Source: Euclidia mi
Lineage: Eukaryota; Arthropoda; Insecta; Lepidoptera; Erebidae
Direction: 5' to 3'
DNA length: 64,000 nt
Assembly: GCA_944739405.2 (NCBI GenBank)
Contig: OX123190.2
Location: 58,609,805 to 58,673,804, forward strand
The position numbers and the translations under genes were made by a program. The stretch's first letter is position 1, and each line of letters begins with the position of its first letter. Positions 43,489-55,818 of this stretch are shown piece after piece. The notes under the pieces are model-generated. The model was not told the origin of the DNA, searched no databases, and saw only the letters and a program-made list of their open reading frames with translations.

Positions 43489-44857
43489 AACCCTCTGCTA
43501 TGGATGCCAAGCAGATTCCAGTATTATACCTATATTTCATAGTCCCGGAATATACTTTGAACATATAACTAACATAAATTTTTATAATGATTACTGGAAA
43601 GTAGTGACACACATTGACATAATGACTTTAGATCCGTATCTCAATAAAATTGAAACCTTATTACAAAAATCTATTAATCTTTGTACTAGAATTCAGTCAG
43701 AACATTTAATTGATTGTAAAGATTTTTCTAATCCAATAGAAATCTTAATAGAAACCAACTATGTTAAATTACAATCTTTGTCTCACATTATTAGCAACCA
43801 ACCGACAACCAAGGTCAAAAGATCTTTAGAATTTGGTGGCGAGATCCTTAAATTCTTCTTTGGTACATTAGACGCCGATGATGCTCGTAAATACGACGCA
43901 GCAATTGAATCCTGTCGCAAAAGCGATAAAGAATTATTTCATTTATTCAAAGACAATATTCACATAATTAAATCAACCATAAATAATTTTAACTCGACCA
44001 TTTCTAAATTGAACCAGAATGAAATCAAATTAAATTCACAAATAAATGCTATGAATGAAATATTTTCACAAATTACTAAAACTGACAATCTACATTTTTA
44101 TATTTCTAGAATTAATAATTTACTTAACATTATTGAAGGTTCTTTACTGTCCATTTCTAATTTATTAGACACAACCTTAAATGCAATTTTATTCTCTAAA
44201 GTAAATGTTTTACATCCTAGTGTTATAAGTCCCACAAACCTTTTTAAAGATTTATCTGAGAATATCAACCATATAAATAAAAAGCTAGATTTTCCAGTTG
44301 AATTGAGCATTCATAATATTCATTCAATAATTGATGTATCAGAACTTAATTGTTATTATTATAATAATAAGATTGTTTTTGTTTTGCAAATCCCCTTGAT
44401 TATGCCAGACAAATATATTGTTCATAAAATAATACCTTTACCGACTCCTCATGAAGAGACAGATTCACATATTCAGACCTTCGCTTTGATACAACCTTCC
44501 AACTCGTATATAGCCTTAAGTGATGATAGAATGCATTATACTATGTTAAGTAACCTTGATGATTGTAAACCTATTAGCAGCAACTATTCTATTTGTAAAT
44601 TGATTTCTATATTCTCATGTATAAATAACCCAAATTGTGAATCAAAACTATTAACCGAAGTAACTTTAACATTACCTAAAGAGTGTAACTCTAAATTGTT
44701 ATTTGGTCTTATTGACATTTGGCAAAAGCTGAAAAATAATAAATGGATATTTGTACAATCAAACATGAGCAAATTAACAATTAAATGTGATGATAATATT
44801 AGTGATTATCCTATTGTCGGCACAGGTATAGTAAAATTAACAGAAAATTGTATATAG
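43489..44857 (+). CDS. env: Env, F-protein-like, N-terminal part (truncated)
   Basis: The frame enters at the acceptor, reads SPGIYFEHITNINFYN, then a long ectodomain to TAG at 44855. A furin-type site KVKR (43811-43822) is followed by a Phe/Gly-rich fusion-peptide-like stretch (SLEFGGEILKFFFG) and heptad-like Asn/Leu/Ile-rich segments, the layout of baculovirus F-like Env proteins of errantiviruses. The frame stops within TGTATATAGG; the membrane anchor continues in another frame. This copy therefore lacks an anchored envelope. Confidence 0.8.
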
Positions 44858-45423
44858 GTTTTTCGAAAACCATTCAACTATTACCAACTCACACTTATTC
44901 TTTTTCAATTAAATCTCCTATAGACATAAGTTTCGATATCACAAATGACGATTGTTGTAAAAAGGACATATTTAATAAAACTTTGCCTCATTTAACGCCA
45001 CTCACATTGAGTAAGATAAACTTAGAATCATTAAAATATCAAGATCACCAGCTAAACAACTTGGAAAGCGAGATAAATAAAATCCAAAGCGAATCTCATT
45101 TTATTAAATATGCCCATTACTATTCTACATTTACTTACATCCTGATTGTATCCTTATTTTTATACTTAACTTATAAATTATATAAGTGTTTTAGAAACCG
45201 TAACAACTCTCAATTTTGTATCCAGATATATAACCAATGTAATACTAAGAAATCAGTTAAAAATAATTCTAAAATTTCTAGTTCTATTGAAATGACTGAA
45301 ATGTCAACATCTGATGATGACAGATCTATAAAATCATTGCCAAATCCTGTAACAAATTATAAGCCTTATGCTACTGTACACAAAGTCGAATATCATTCAA
45401 ATAGAAACTTGAAAAACTTTTAA
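44848..45423 (+). pseudogene. Env C-terminal part with membrane anchor, out of frame
   Basis: The -1 frame relative to the upstream env segment. It opens in the same TGTATATAGG stretch and continues with a second Cys-containing region, a Leu/Asn heptad-like segment, and a transmembrane helix (YILIVSLFLYLTYKLY, about 45136-45183), then a basic Cys-containing tail. The frame offset fits a two-base change in the short TA run. It has no start codon of its own. Confidence 0.8.
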
Positions 45424-45687
45424 AGATGCTGTTATGTCATGTACTCCGTTTAGTTATTCTTTATAATTATTATGTTCTTATTTTAATATGAACTTTATGT
45501 ACTTCTAGATTAAACACTTTTACATTTTTATCTACTACTATTTCTGTACTATTTCTTTATAACTTTAACTCTAATCTAATCTTATGATTTTTGTACTATA
45601 TTCAATGGTTTCTAAATTTGTTTTCCAAATGTATTTATTTTTCTAAATCTGACTTCGCTTTATCTTAATTCAGATAATGCTTCGTCT

Positions 45688-45699
45688 AAAGGGGGGGGC
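45688..45699 (+). promoter_or_regulatory. Polypurine tract
   Basis: AAAGGGGGGGGC immediately before the 3' LTR; primes plus-strand DNA synthesis. Confidence 0.85.
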
Positions 45700-45978
45700 T
45701 GTTATATCCCTTAATTCCATGTAAATAAAGCCTAGTCAGCAATTACTATTCCGTCGTAATTTTCCTTTAGCGTAAATTGTACAATAAGCATTATTCGATA
45801 TACTTTAATTATTAATTTTATTCAATCAGTTAGATCTGAGACGCGACAGTGTACGGTACGGTTTAGAAACCATTAAATTTTCCATTTTTACGGTGTGGTA
45901 TTGTAAAGTGCAAATAAACTTTGGGTTTTCTACTTGCGAGTTTTTTTTTTAAAAAGAAACGGACCCGGCCTCCTAACA
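45700..45978 (+). repeat. 3' LTR
   Basis: Pair of 37190-37470. Differences noticed: TCCATTTTT for TCTATTTTT and a shorter, altered A/T stretch (TTAAAAAGAAACGG) near the end. Confidence 0.95.
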
Positions 45979-46892
45979 GAGCGTACAGCGTCTGTTCCGT
46001 TTCCGTCAACGCATTATCCGTCGACGTCGCGCGCACCACGCACCACCTGATTTTTTACCTTTGAGTAAGGAATATAAAAGGGGGAGGGCAAATAGTACAT
46101 ATAGAAAAATTACATTATACACATATATACGAAATCGACATAAAGCCACCAAACATAGTGTTGTCTCGTTTTGTGTTAGGGATGTCTCTGTCAGAAAAAA
46201 GAGATAGCCATAGTTTACTGAATAAATTAATCATGACGATATTTTATTAGAAATGTCATTCGTACCATTGTCGCCAAGGTTTATGGTACATCTGCTGTGA
46301 AATCGTTGTATATCGAACATAATAATTTTGTTTTTGTGCATAAATATGTTTAAAAACCAGATGAATCAGTGCTTCAGGCTGTGTTTCATTACCGTATGAA
46401 TGGTGTCATCCATGTCCGGTACTTTCTCAGCGACACAGTATCGATATTGGCTCTCAGAGAATATTTTGTTACATGTTTGATACAAGGGTCGTCTTTCGCT
46501 TTGCCATGTTTGCCCACATTTTCATTATGGAATAAACTAATCTGGCAAAAGATTTAAACTAACTAAAGTAACTTACTACAAAAATGTATTATTTTCCTCT
46601 AACCGGCTCCATATCGATATCGATTACATTCTGGAGTACAACCCAAATGGCAGCCATTTTATTTGCCCAACGTTTCGTAGGTATGCACGCTAATTTAGTA
46701 GGTATGCACGCTAAATTCGTAGGTATTGGACATACCATATCCATGTCATTCCCAGATCGGTGATTTTTAAGATCATAAGATTCCAGGGCCGCCAGACCTT
46801 ACTTATTTTTTCATAAACGAAATGTGTAGAATAATGTGGTGTTAGTATGTGCTATGAGTGTACGCATACTTGCAAGCTTGGATCGAGGGCCA

Positions 46893-48288
46893 ATTAATAA
46901 TAATAGTAAGTAAATAATAATATAATTTATTTATTTCAAACCCTTCTCACAATGTTTCAAGAAACAAAATATAATACAGTACACAGATATTCTGGATCTT
47001 TTGATTAACATTTTAGAAGGCGATCAGACAGTGTTAACCCTGACTCCCTGACTCCTAAACTAGGTAGAACCTGTATCTTAGGAGCCAGTGTTCTCCTGCT
47101 AAGTGATGTATGTTAATTTTCTGTACATATTCTTTCTATTTTGTAAGCGAGTGAAATGGAGGATGTATGTGTATGTGCGTGCGTGGTGCGTGTGCGTATG
47201 TGTGTGTGTGTGTGTGTGTTGTGTGTGGTGTGTGCCTGTGGGTGCAAGAATCTTGGCTTCATGGATATTTAGCTTGTCGATGTCTATGTTTTTACAAACG
47301 CTTTTGTAGAGAAGTGGGCTTACAATATAAAGCTGGCGTCTGGCGAAACCTGTTCTATGTCTTGGTGTTGGACATAATATCCTATGCTTACGTTTTGTTG
47401 GAATCGGTGGAGGTAATAATTTGTGTTGCCTAGTAACTGTTTGAATCACAAAGAGTTGCCTCACAGTATGTAATTTATATTCAGCATATAACATTGTCGT
47501 AGGGTATCTGAAAGGTTTAAATAACATTACCTTAATGACAGCTCTTTGTGCTCGCTCTAGTTGCAGAACTTTAGTCTTCGCAGCGCCTCCCCATACCGGT
47601 AAACAGTAAGTGATGACGGACTGACAGAGCGCTAGGTATACCATTTTTTAGTATCTTGGAGTCTGCACCGTGTCTTAGAGATTTAACGATGTAAATAAAT
47701 CTTCGAACTCTCGAGGCTATATGTTCGATATGTCGATTCCACTTCCGTTCATCATCAATTACTACACCTAGGTATTTAGTTTGGGGTACGCGAGAAAAAT
47801 TCACGCAAGAACATGTTAAGGGATCAGTGCAAGAGTGTGCTGTGATGGTAAAATCTGCGGGGACTTTGGTGCTATACCCCGTAGAAAAGGCTATATAGAG
47901 TTTTGCTTACATTTAAGGTAAGTAGATTCTGAGTCAACCAATGCATGACCAACTGTAGTGACCGTGCCGCATTTTTTTTGACCTCAGACCAATCATCACC
48001 AAACACAAAAATGGCCGTGTGACCCGCGTAAGCAAATATTTTTGATTTCAGAAAGTACAAAGATTGTTAATGTAGACCTGGAATAAAATTGGTCCAATGA
48101 CACTTCCTTGTGGAATACCGTACGTAATAGTTTCATCATTACTAAGTAGCGAACCAATCTTTACAGATATGGTTCTGTTAGAAAGATGACTTTTAAATAA
48201 ATTAAGCATATTATCACGTATGCCGATGGCGTCTAATTTGGCTAGGAGTATGGGGACAGAGACCGTGGCGAACGCTTTGGTTCTTTTT
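46893..48288 (-). pseudogene. LINE reverse transcriptase fragment, unit 3
   Basis: Same fragment and same lesions; one private change near 47898. Confidence 0.8.
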
Positions 48289-50005
48289 TGGTTTGGCGCA
48301 AAAATATATTAGTATATCTAAAAATATACTAATACATTTTTGGTTATTGTCGACTTTACCTGCGACGAAATTTGTAATATCGGCAACCGCATCTTCGATG
48401 GATAATAATTTTTAGGTATGAGGTGCTAAAGGTCCATGGGAACAATTTCCATACATACCTATATAGAAAACATTTTGTGTCATGCTCTGCAATTGTAACC
48501 CCTTCTATATCATTTGTATAAATTTTGCTAAAAACCGTAACCAAATCGTATCATCGTCTTTTATTTTTGAACCTCCATTCCTATATAGGAAATATATTCA
48601 AATAACGCTTGTTGGCTACTATAAAAAATCTCCGAAGTCCGACATATTTTTAATAGTCAAACTCGAATTGCAATATAAATAACTACAGGACTTCAGTGAC
48701 TACAGAACATCAGGGAACACGACAGTAAAATATTGAGCTGCCCTGAGTACGGCCCTGAACGAACAAACTGATATGTGTGCATAATAGCCACGCTTTCAGC
48801 AAATGTGTGCAGATACGCTCGACGCATTTTCCGTCAGATGTGTACCGACTCATTTGACGGAATAGACGCGACCGAAGATACGTTCGACGCATCTTCCGTC
48901 AGATATGTTCCGACCCTTATTTGTTTGTTTGGTTGAACGCACTAATCTCCGGCACTACTGGTCCGATTTGAAAAATCCTTTCAATGTTAAATAGTGTTTT
49001 TTAAACTATTAATTTATTTTTCTTTTACAACACTCCAACTCTTTTATATTATACATTGCCAAACTTTAATGTATTTTTATTGTTAATACTCACCAATTTC
49101 AGTTCTAATACACTTTCGATTTCGCAAAACAGCTTTCAAACCACTCCCCGTTTTCGCCTAACTTTATGTGAAAATCTAAGCGTGTAAATATCAGAGAATC
49201 CGCGCGGCTCACAAACTCACAACCAATCAACCATGAGAGATCGCGCTATTTCCTCCAAGTGCATCTATTCACTGAAGTAATACGTTCACGCTTTTCCTAT
49301 TACCCGTATGACATAATAGAGCACCCAACTGATTGGACGTTTTTCTATAGTTCGCAAAAATTCCGATAAATCGCGATCAATCTATTTTACGTCGATCTAC
49401 AGATTTACCCGTAAACGCTATTGTAGCATGAACAATGGACGTTTTTTGGCTGTGACGTAAATGGATATGAGTAAATTTTTATGTTATGTGAAAGGTAAGG
49501 GAAATTAGTAAATGTATTTTTTGTGGTTAGTGACGAACGTGGGATTATTTATGACATTTTATTTTTCTGATATGCTAAAGTAACAGCCAAATCAATAGGG
49601 TTACCAAATAATAATAAAGTAATGATTTATGATTTTTCTTTCCTATAATAGACTTTTAGTAGTGAAATTTATTTATTTAGTAGTGAATGAAGTTCCTTAA
49701 ATGTGGGCAGGTATATACGATACAGAAAGGCTTATCCATTTTAGTATTGGAGGCCAACTGTGTTTTCCCCTTCTTACACGAGAACTTGCAGATTGATATG
49801 AAGTTTGGAGGAGGTAATGTGATAGTCTGCCTGCTTCGCGTTTTTTAAATAAAAGATGTTTGTAACTAGCTATCTTTTACTGCTTACGTAAAAATATTCG
49901 CCGTTTAATAGGACTTGTATGTTTTCTGTGTAATGAGTGGCAAAAGATGGGATCATTTTTATTTTGTGTTGATACTCTATATGATATAGCTAGTCTGACC
50001 AACTT

Positions 50006-50377
50006 ATGTACGTCCTAAACATAAGAGCCCAGAGCATGTTTAACTCAAAATTTACGAGTCAAAATCATTGTTCACCATTAGGTACACAAATCAAGTATTT
50101 ACTGTCTACAATACTTGGAATAAAAGTAAATGAAACATCAGTCGAGATCAATGGCGTAGATGCAATAACCTGTGAGAGAGTGGCTCATTTCCCGTCTCAT
50201 CCAATAGCCAACTATGTAGATTCATGCCCATTCCATTACACCCGATACGATATTATTAGTAAAATATATTTGCCGAGTGAGGGCTGGAAAATTAATGGAA
50301 GTCATTTGTTGTTTCGAATAAATAAGTATTGTAAAACAGGTGTACCTACCCTATGTTTATACAAAGGGTCAATGTGA
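50006..50377 (+). CDS. Unknown 123-aa ORF, array unit 4
   Basis: Identical in translation to the unit 1 copy. Confidence 0.4.
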   Translation: MYVLNIRAQSMFNSKFTSQNHCSPLGTQIKYLLSTILGIKVNETSVEINGVDAITCERVAHFPSHPIANYVDSCPFHYTRYDIISKIYLPSEGWKINGSHLLFRINKYCKTGVPTLCLYKGSM

Positions 50378-50516
50378 TACATAATGTTTGTTAGGTATTA
50401 TTTTTGCTTTTATTGTAATGAATATGTAGCTAGTGGTGTAACCTTCGTCTGTTACGGGTCCAGTAAATTGAGATGCAGAGGAGTTGGGCTTTATTTAGAA
50501 TGTTTGATCCTGGTAA

Positions 50517-50619
50517 GGGTAGGTTTTAGTTAAGGGAAAAATAAAAATAAACCTACCCTGAGTCATAGGATGACTCAAACGCTTTTGGGAAGATGTGGCT
50601 CACATCTTCCCAAAAGCGT
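50517..50619. repeat. Three adjacent hairpins, unit 4
   Basis: Same three hairpins as in unit 1; arms unchanged. Confidence 0.85.
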
Positions 50620-50837
50620 AGCGTAGTCTGAAAAATCCATGAAAATTTAGTGTGTTTTCAGGTTCTTCTTAGTAGGGAAAACACAATTTTGCCAACCACC
50701 GCCATATTTCTGGAGAAAGCTGATAAGACCCTTATACCTAATAGCAAAATTTGTTTTTCCATGTGGCCCGCTGTAAAGTAACATGGTAAGGTATCTATAC
50801 TAATATATAAAGCTGAAGTTGAGTTTGTTTGTTTGTT

Positions 50838-53800
50838 AAGGGTCGGAACATATCTGACGGAAGATTCGTCGCGTTTTGTCCGTCGCGTAACGCCAATACA
50901 TACAAATGTATAGAAAACGTTCAACCTTTCACACCTGACCGATGATCCGTTAGTACGTCGAGCGTACAGCGTCTGTTCCGTTTCCGTCAACGCATTATCC
51001 GTCGACGTCGCGCGCACCACGCACCACCTGATTTTTTACCTTTGAGTAAGGAATATAAAAGGGGGAGGGCAAATAGTACATATAGAAAAATTACATTATA
51101 CACATATATACGAAATCGACATAAAGCCACCAAACATAGTGTTGTCTCGTTTTGTGTTAGGGATGTCTCTGTCAGAAAAAAGAGATAGCCATAGTTTACT
51201 GAATAAATTAATCATGACGATATTTTATTAGAAATGTCATTCGTACCATTGTCGCCAAGGTTTATGGTACATCTGCTGTGAAATCGTTGTATATCGAACA
51301 TAATAATTTTGTTTTTGTGCATAAATATGTTTAAAAACCAGATGAATCAGTGCTTCAGGCTGTGTTTCATTACCGTATGAATGGTGTCATCCATGTCCGG
51401 TACTTTCTCAGCGACACAGTATCGATATTGGCTCTCAGAGAATATTTTGTTACATGTTTGATACAAGGGTCGTCTTTCGCTTTGCCATGTTTGCCCACAT
51501 TTTCATTATGGAATAAACTAATCTGGCAAAAGATTTAAACTAACTAAAGTAACTTACTACAAAAATGTATTATTTTCCTCTAACCGGCTCCATATCGATA
51601 TCGATTACATTCTGGAGTACAACCCAAATGGCAGCCATTTTATTTGCCCAACGTTTCGTAGGTACGCACGCTAATTTAGTAGGTATGCACGCTAAATTCG
51701 TAGGTATTGGACATACCATATCCATGTCATTCCCAGATCGGTGATTTTTAAGATCATAAGATTCCAGGGCCGCCAGACCTTACTTATTTTTTCATAAACG
51801 AAATGTGTAGAATAATGTGGTGTTAGTATGTGCTATGAGTGTACGCATACTTGCAAGCTTGGATCGAGGGCCAATTAATAATAATAGTAAGTAAATAATA
51901 ATATAATTTATTTATTTCAAACCCTTCTCACAATGTTTCAAGAAACAAAATATAATACAGTACACAGATATTCTGGATCTTTTGATTAACATTTTAGAAG
52001 GCGATCAGACAGTGTTAACCCTGACTCCCTGACTCCTAAACTAGGTAGAACCTGTATCTTAGGAGCCAGTGTTCTCCTGCTAAGTGATGTATGTTAATTT
52101 TCTGTACATATTCTTTCTATTTTGTAAGCGAGTGAAATGGAGGATGTATGTGTATGTGCGTGCGTGGTGCGTGTGCGTATGTGTGTGTGTGTGTGTGTGT
52201 TGTGTGTGGTGTGTGCCTGTGGGTGCAAGAATCTTGGCTTCATGGGTATTTAGCTTGTCGATGTCTATGTTTTTACAAACGCTTTTGTAGAGAAGTGGGC
52301 TTACAATATAAAGCTGGCGTCTGGCGAAACCTGTTCTATGTCTTGGTGTTGGACATAATATCCTATGCTTACGTTTTGTTGGAATCGGTGGAGGTAATAA
52401 TTTGTGTTGCCTAGTAACTGTTTGAATCACAAAGAGTTGCCTCACAGTATGTAATTTATATTCAGCATATAACATTGTCGTAGGGTATCTGAAAGGTTTA
52501 AATAACATTACCTTAATGACAGCTCTTTGTGCTCGCTCTAGTTGCAGAACTTTAGTCTTCGCAGCGCCTCCCCATACCGGTAAACAGTAAGTGATGACGG
52601 ACTGACAGAGCGCTAGGTATACCATTTTTTAGTATCTTGGAGTCTGCACCGTGTCTTAGAGATTTAACGATGTAAATAAATCTTCGAACTCTCGAGGCTA
52701 TATGTTCGATATGTCGATTCCACTTCCGTTCATCATCAATTACTACACCTAGGTATTTAGTTTGGGGTACGCGAGAAAAATTCACGCAAGAACATGTTAA
52801 GGGATCAGTGCAAGAGTGTGCTGTGATGGTAAAATCTGCGGGGACTTTGGTGCTATACCCCGTAGAAAAGGCTATATAGAGTCTTGCTTACATTTAAGGT
52901 AAGTAGATTCTGAGTCAACCAATGCATGACCAACTGTAGTGACCGTGCCGCATTTTTTTTGACCTCAGACCAATCATCACCAAACACAAAAATGGCCGTG
53001 TGACCCGCGTAAGCAAATATTTTTGATTTCAGAAAGTACAAAGATTGTTAATGTAGACCTGGAATAAAATTGGTCCAATGACACTTCCTTGTGGAATACC
53101 GTACGTAATAGTTTCATCATTACTAAGTAGCGAACCAATCTTTACAGATATGGTTCTGTTAGAAAGATGACTTTTAAATAAATTAAGCATATTATCACGT
53201 ATGCCGATGGCGTCTAATTTGGCTAGGAGTATGGGGACAGAGACCGTGGCGAACGCTTTGGTTCTTTTTTGGTTTGGCGCAAAAATATATTAGTATATCT
53301 AAAAATATACTAATACATTTTTGGTTATTGTCGACTTTACCTGCGACGAAATTTGTAATATCGGCAACCGCATCTTCGATGGATAATAATTTTTAGGTAT
53401 GAGGTGCTAAAGGTCCATGGGAACAATTTCCATACATACCTATATAGAAAACATTTTGTGTCATGCTCTGCAATTGTAACCCCTTCTATATCATTTGTAT
53501 AAATTTTGCTAAAAACCGTAACCAAATCGTATCATCGTCTTTTATTTTTGAACCTCCATTCCTATATAGGAAATATATTCAAATAACGCTTGTTGGCTAC
53601 TATAAAAAATCTCCGAAGTCCGACATATTTTTAATAGTCAAACTCGAATTGCAATATAAATAACTACAGGACTTCAGTGACTACAGAACATCAGGGAACA
53701 CGACAGTAAAATATTGAGCTGCCCTGAGTACGGCCCTGAACGAACAAACTGATATGTGTGCATAATAGCCACGCTTTCAGCAAATGTGTGCAGATACGCT

Positions 53801-53899
53801 CGACGCATTTTCCGTCAGATGTGTACCGACTCATTTGACGGAATAGACGCGACCGAAGATACGTTCGACGCATCTTCCGTCAGATATGTTCCGACCCTT
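50838..53899. mobile_element. ~3.06-kb TIR element with nested LINE, unit 4
   Basis: Both TIRs are intact and perfectly complementary over the first 27 bases. Confidence 0.7.
51874..53269 (-). pseudogene. LINE reverse transcriptase fragment, unit 4
   Basis: Same fragment and same lesions. Confidence 0.8.
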
Positions 53900-54986
53900 A
53901 TTTGTTTGTTTGGTTGAACGCACTAATCTCCGGCACTACTGGTCCGATTTGAAAAATCCTTTCAATGTTAAATAGTGTTTTTTAAACTATTAATTTATTT
54001 TTCTTTTACAACACTCCAACTCTTTTATATTATACATTGCCAAACTTTAATGTATTTTTATTGTTAATACTCACCAATTTCAGTTCTAATACACTTTCGA
54101 TTTCGCAAAACAGCTTTCAAACCACTCCCCGTTTTCGCCTAACTTTATGTGAAAATCTAAGCGTGTAAATATCAGAGAATCCGCGCGGCTCACAAACTCA
54201 CAACCAATCAACCATGAGAGATCGCGCTATTTCCTCCAAGTGCATCTATTCACTGAAGTAATACGTTCACGCTTTTCCTATTACCCGTATGACATAATAG
54301 AGCACCCAACTGATTGGACGTTTTTCTATAGTTCGCAAAAATTCCGATAAATCGCGATCAATCTATTTTACGTCGATCTACAGATTTACCCGTAAACGCT
54401 ATTGCAGCATGAACAATGGACGTTTTTTGGCTGTGACGTAAATGGATATGAGTAAATTTTTATGTTATGTGAAAGGTAAGGGAAATTAGTAAATGTATTT
54501 TTTGTGGTTAGTGACGAACGTGGGATTATTTATGACATTTTATTTTTCTGATATGCTAAAGTAACAGCCAAATCAATAGGGTTACCAAATAATAATAAAG
54601 TAATGATTTATGATTTTTCTTTCCTATAATAGACTTTTAGTAGTGAAATTTATTTATTTAGTAGTGAATGAAGTTCCTTAAATGTGGGCAGGTATATACG
54701 ATACAGAAAGGCTTATCCATTTTAGTATTGGAGGCCAACTGTGTTTTCCCCTTCTTACACGAGAACTTGCAGATTGATATGAAGTTTGGAGGAGGTAATG
54801 TGATAGTCTGCCTGCTTCGCGTTTTTTAAATAAAAGATGTTTGTAACTAGCTATCTTTTACTGCTTACGTAAAAATATTCGCCGTTTAATAGGACTTGTA
54901 TGTTTTCTGTGTAATGAGTGGCAAAAGATGGGATCATTTTTATTTTGTGTTGATACTCTATATGATATAGCTAGTCTGACCAACTT

Positions 54987-55358
54987 ATGTACGTCCTAAA
55001 CATAAGAGCCCAGAGCATGTTTAACTCAAAATTTACGAGTCAAAATCATTGTTCACCATTAGGTACACAAATCAAGTATTTACTGTCTACAATACTTGGA
55101 ATAAAAGTAAATGAAACATCAGTCGAGATCAATGGCGTAGATGCAATAACCTGTGAGAGAGTGGCTCATTTCCCGTCTCATCCAATAGCCAACTATGTAG
55201 ATTCATGCCCATTCCATTACACCCGATACGATATTATTAGTAAAATATATTTGCCGAGTGAGGGCTGGAAAATTAATGGAAGTCATTTGTTGTTTCGAAT
55301 AAATAAGTATTGTAAAACAGGTGTACCTACCCTATGTTTATACAAAGGGTCAATGTGA
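54987..55358 (+). CDS. Unknown 123-aa ORF, array unit 5
   Basis: Identical in translation to the unit 1 copy. Confidence 0.4.
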   Translation: MYVLNIRAQSMFNSKFTSQNHCSPLGTQIKYLLSTILGIKVNETSVEINGVDAITCERVAHFPSHPIANYVDSCPFHYTRYDIISKIYLPSEGWKINGSHLLFRINKYCKTGVPTLCLYKGSM

Positions 55359-55497
55359 TACATAATGTTTGTTAGGTATTATTTTTGCTTTTATTGTAAT
55401 GAATATGTAGCTAGTGGTGTAACCTTCGTCTGTTACGGGTCCAGTAAATTGAGATGCAGAGGAGTTGGGCTTTATTTAGAATGTTTGATCCTGGTAA

Positions 55498-55600
55498 GGG
55501 TAGGTTTTAGTTAAGGGAAAAATAAAAATAAACCTACCCTGAGTCATAGGATGACTCAAACGCTTTTGGGAAGATGTGGCTCACATCTTCCCAAAAGCGT
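55498..55600. repeat. Three adjacent hairpins, unit 5
   Basis: Same three hairpins as in unit 1; arms unchanged. Confidence 0.85.
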
Positions 55601-55818
55601 AGCGTAGTCTGAAAAATCCATGAAAATTTAGTGTGTTTTCAGGTTCTTCTTAGTAGGGAAAACACAATTTTGCCAACCACCGCCATATTTCTGGAGAAAG
55701 CTGATAAGACCCTTATACCTAATAGCAAAATTTGTTTTTCCATGTGGCCCGCTGTAAAGTAACATGGTAAGGTATCTATACTAATATATAAAGCTGAAGT
55801 TGAGTTTGTTTGTTTGTT

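Larger units (their letters stand above)
37190..45978 (+). mobile_element. Gypsy/errantivirus-type LTR element with env
   Basis: An 8789-bp element with 281- and 279-bp LTRs, primer site, gag, pol (protease, reverse transcriptase, RNase H, integrase), F-like env and polypurine tract. It is flanked by GAGC (37186-37189 and 45979-45982), a 4-bp duplication usual for gypsy-group integration. The LTRs differ by about one substitution and small indels near the T-run, so the insertion is recent. The copy is defective: pol and env each contain a frame break. Other array units show the empty target site. Confidence 0.95.
37064..48918. mobile_element. TIR element with nested LINE, unit 3, split by gypsy-type element
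   Basis: The gypsy-type element inserted 126 bp inside the left end, at CGTCGAGC|GTACAGC. Both TIRs are intact. Confidence 0.7.
35218..48991 (+). repeat. Array unit 3, interrupted by gypsy-type element
   Basis: The unit proper is 35218-37189 plus 45979-48991, joined across the insertion with GAGC duplicated. Private changes: CTATAATTCGC at 35571, GGAGGTCAAC at 35976, GAGTTTTGC at 47898. It shares GGTATGAGG (48416) with units 4 and 5. Confidence 0.95.
48992..53972 (+). repeat. Array unit 4
   Basis: 4981 bp. One private change noticed is GGTACGCACG at 51661. Otherwise it follows the units 3-5 pattern. Confidence 0.95.
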
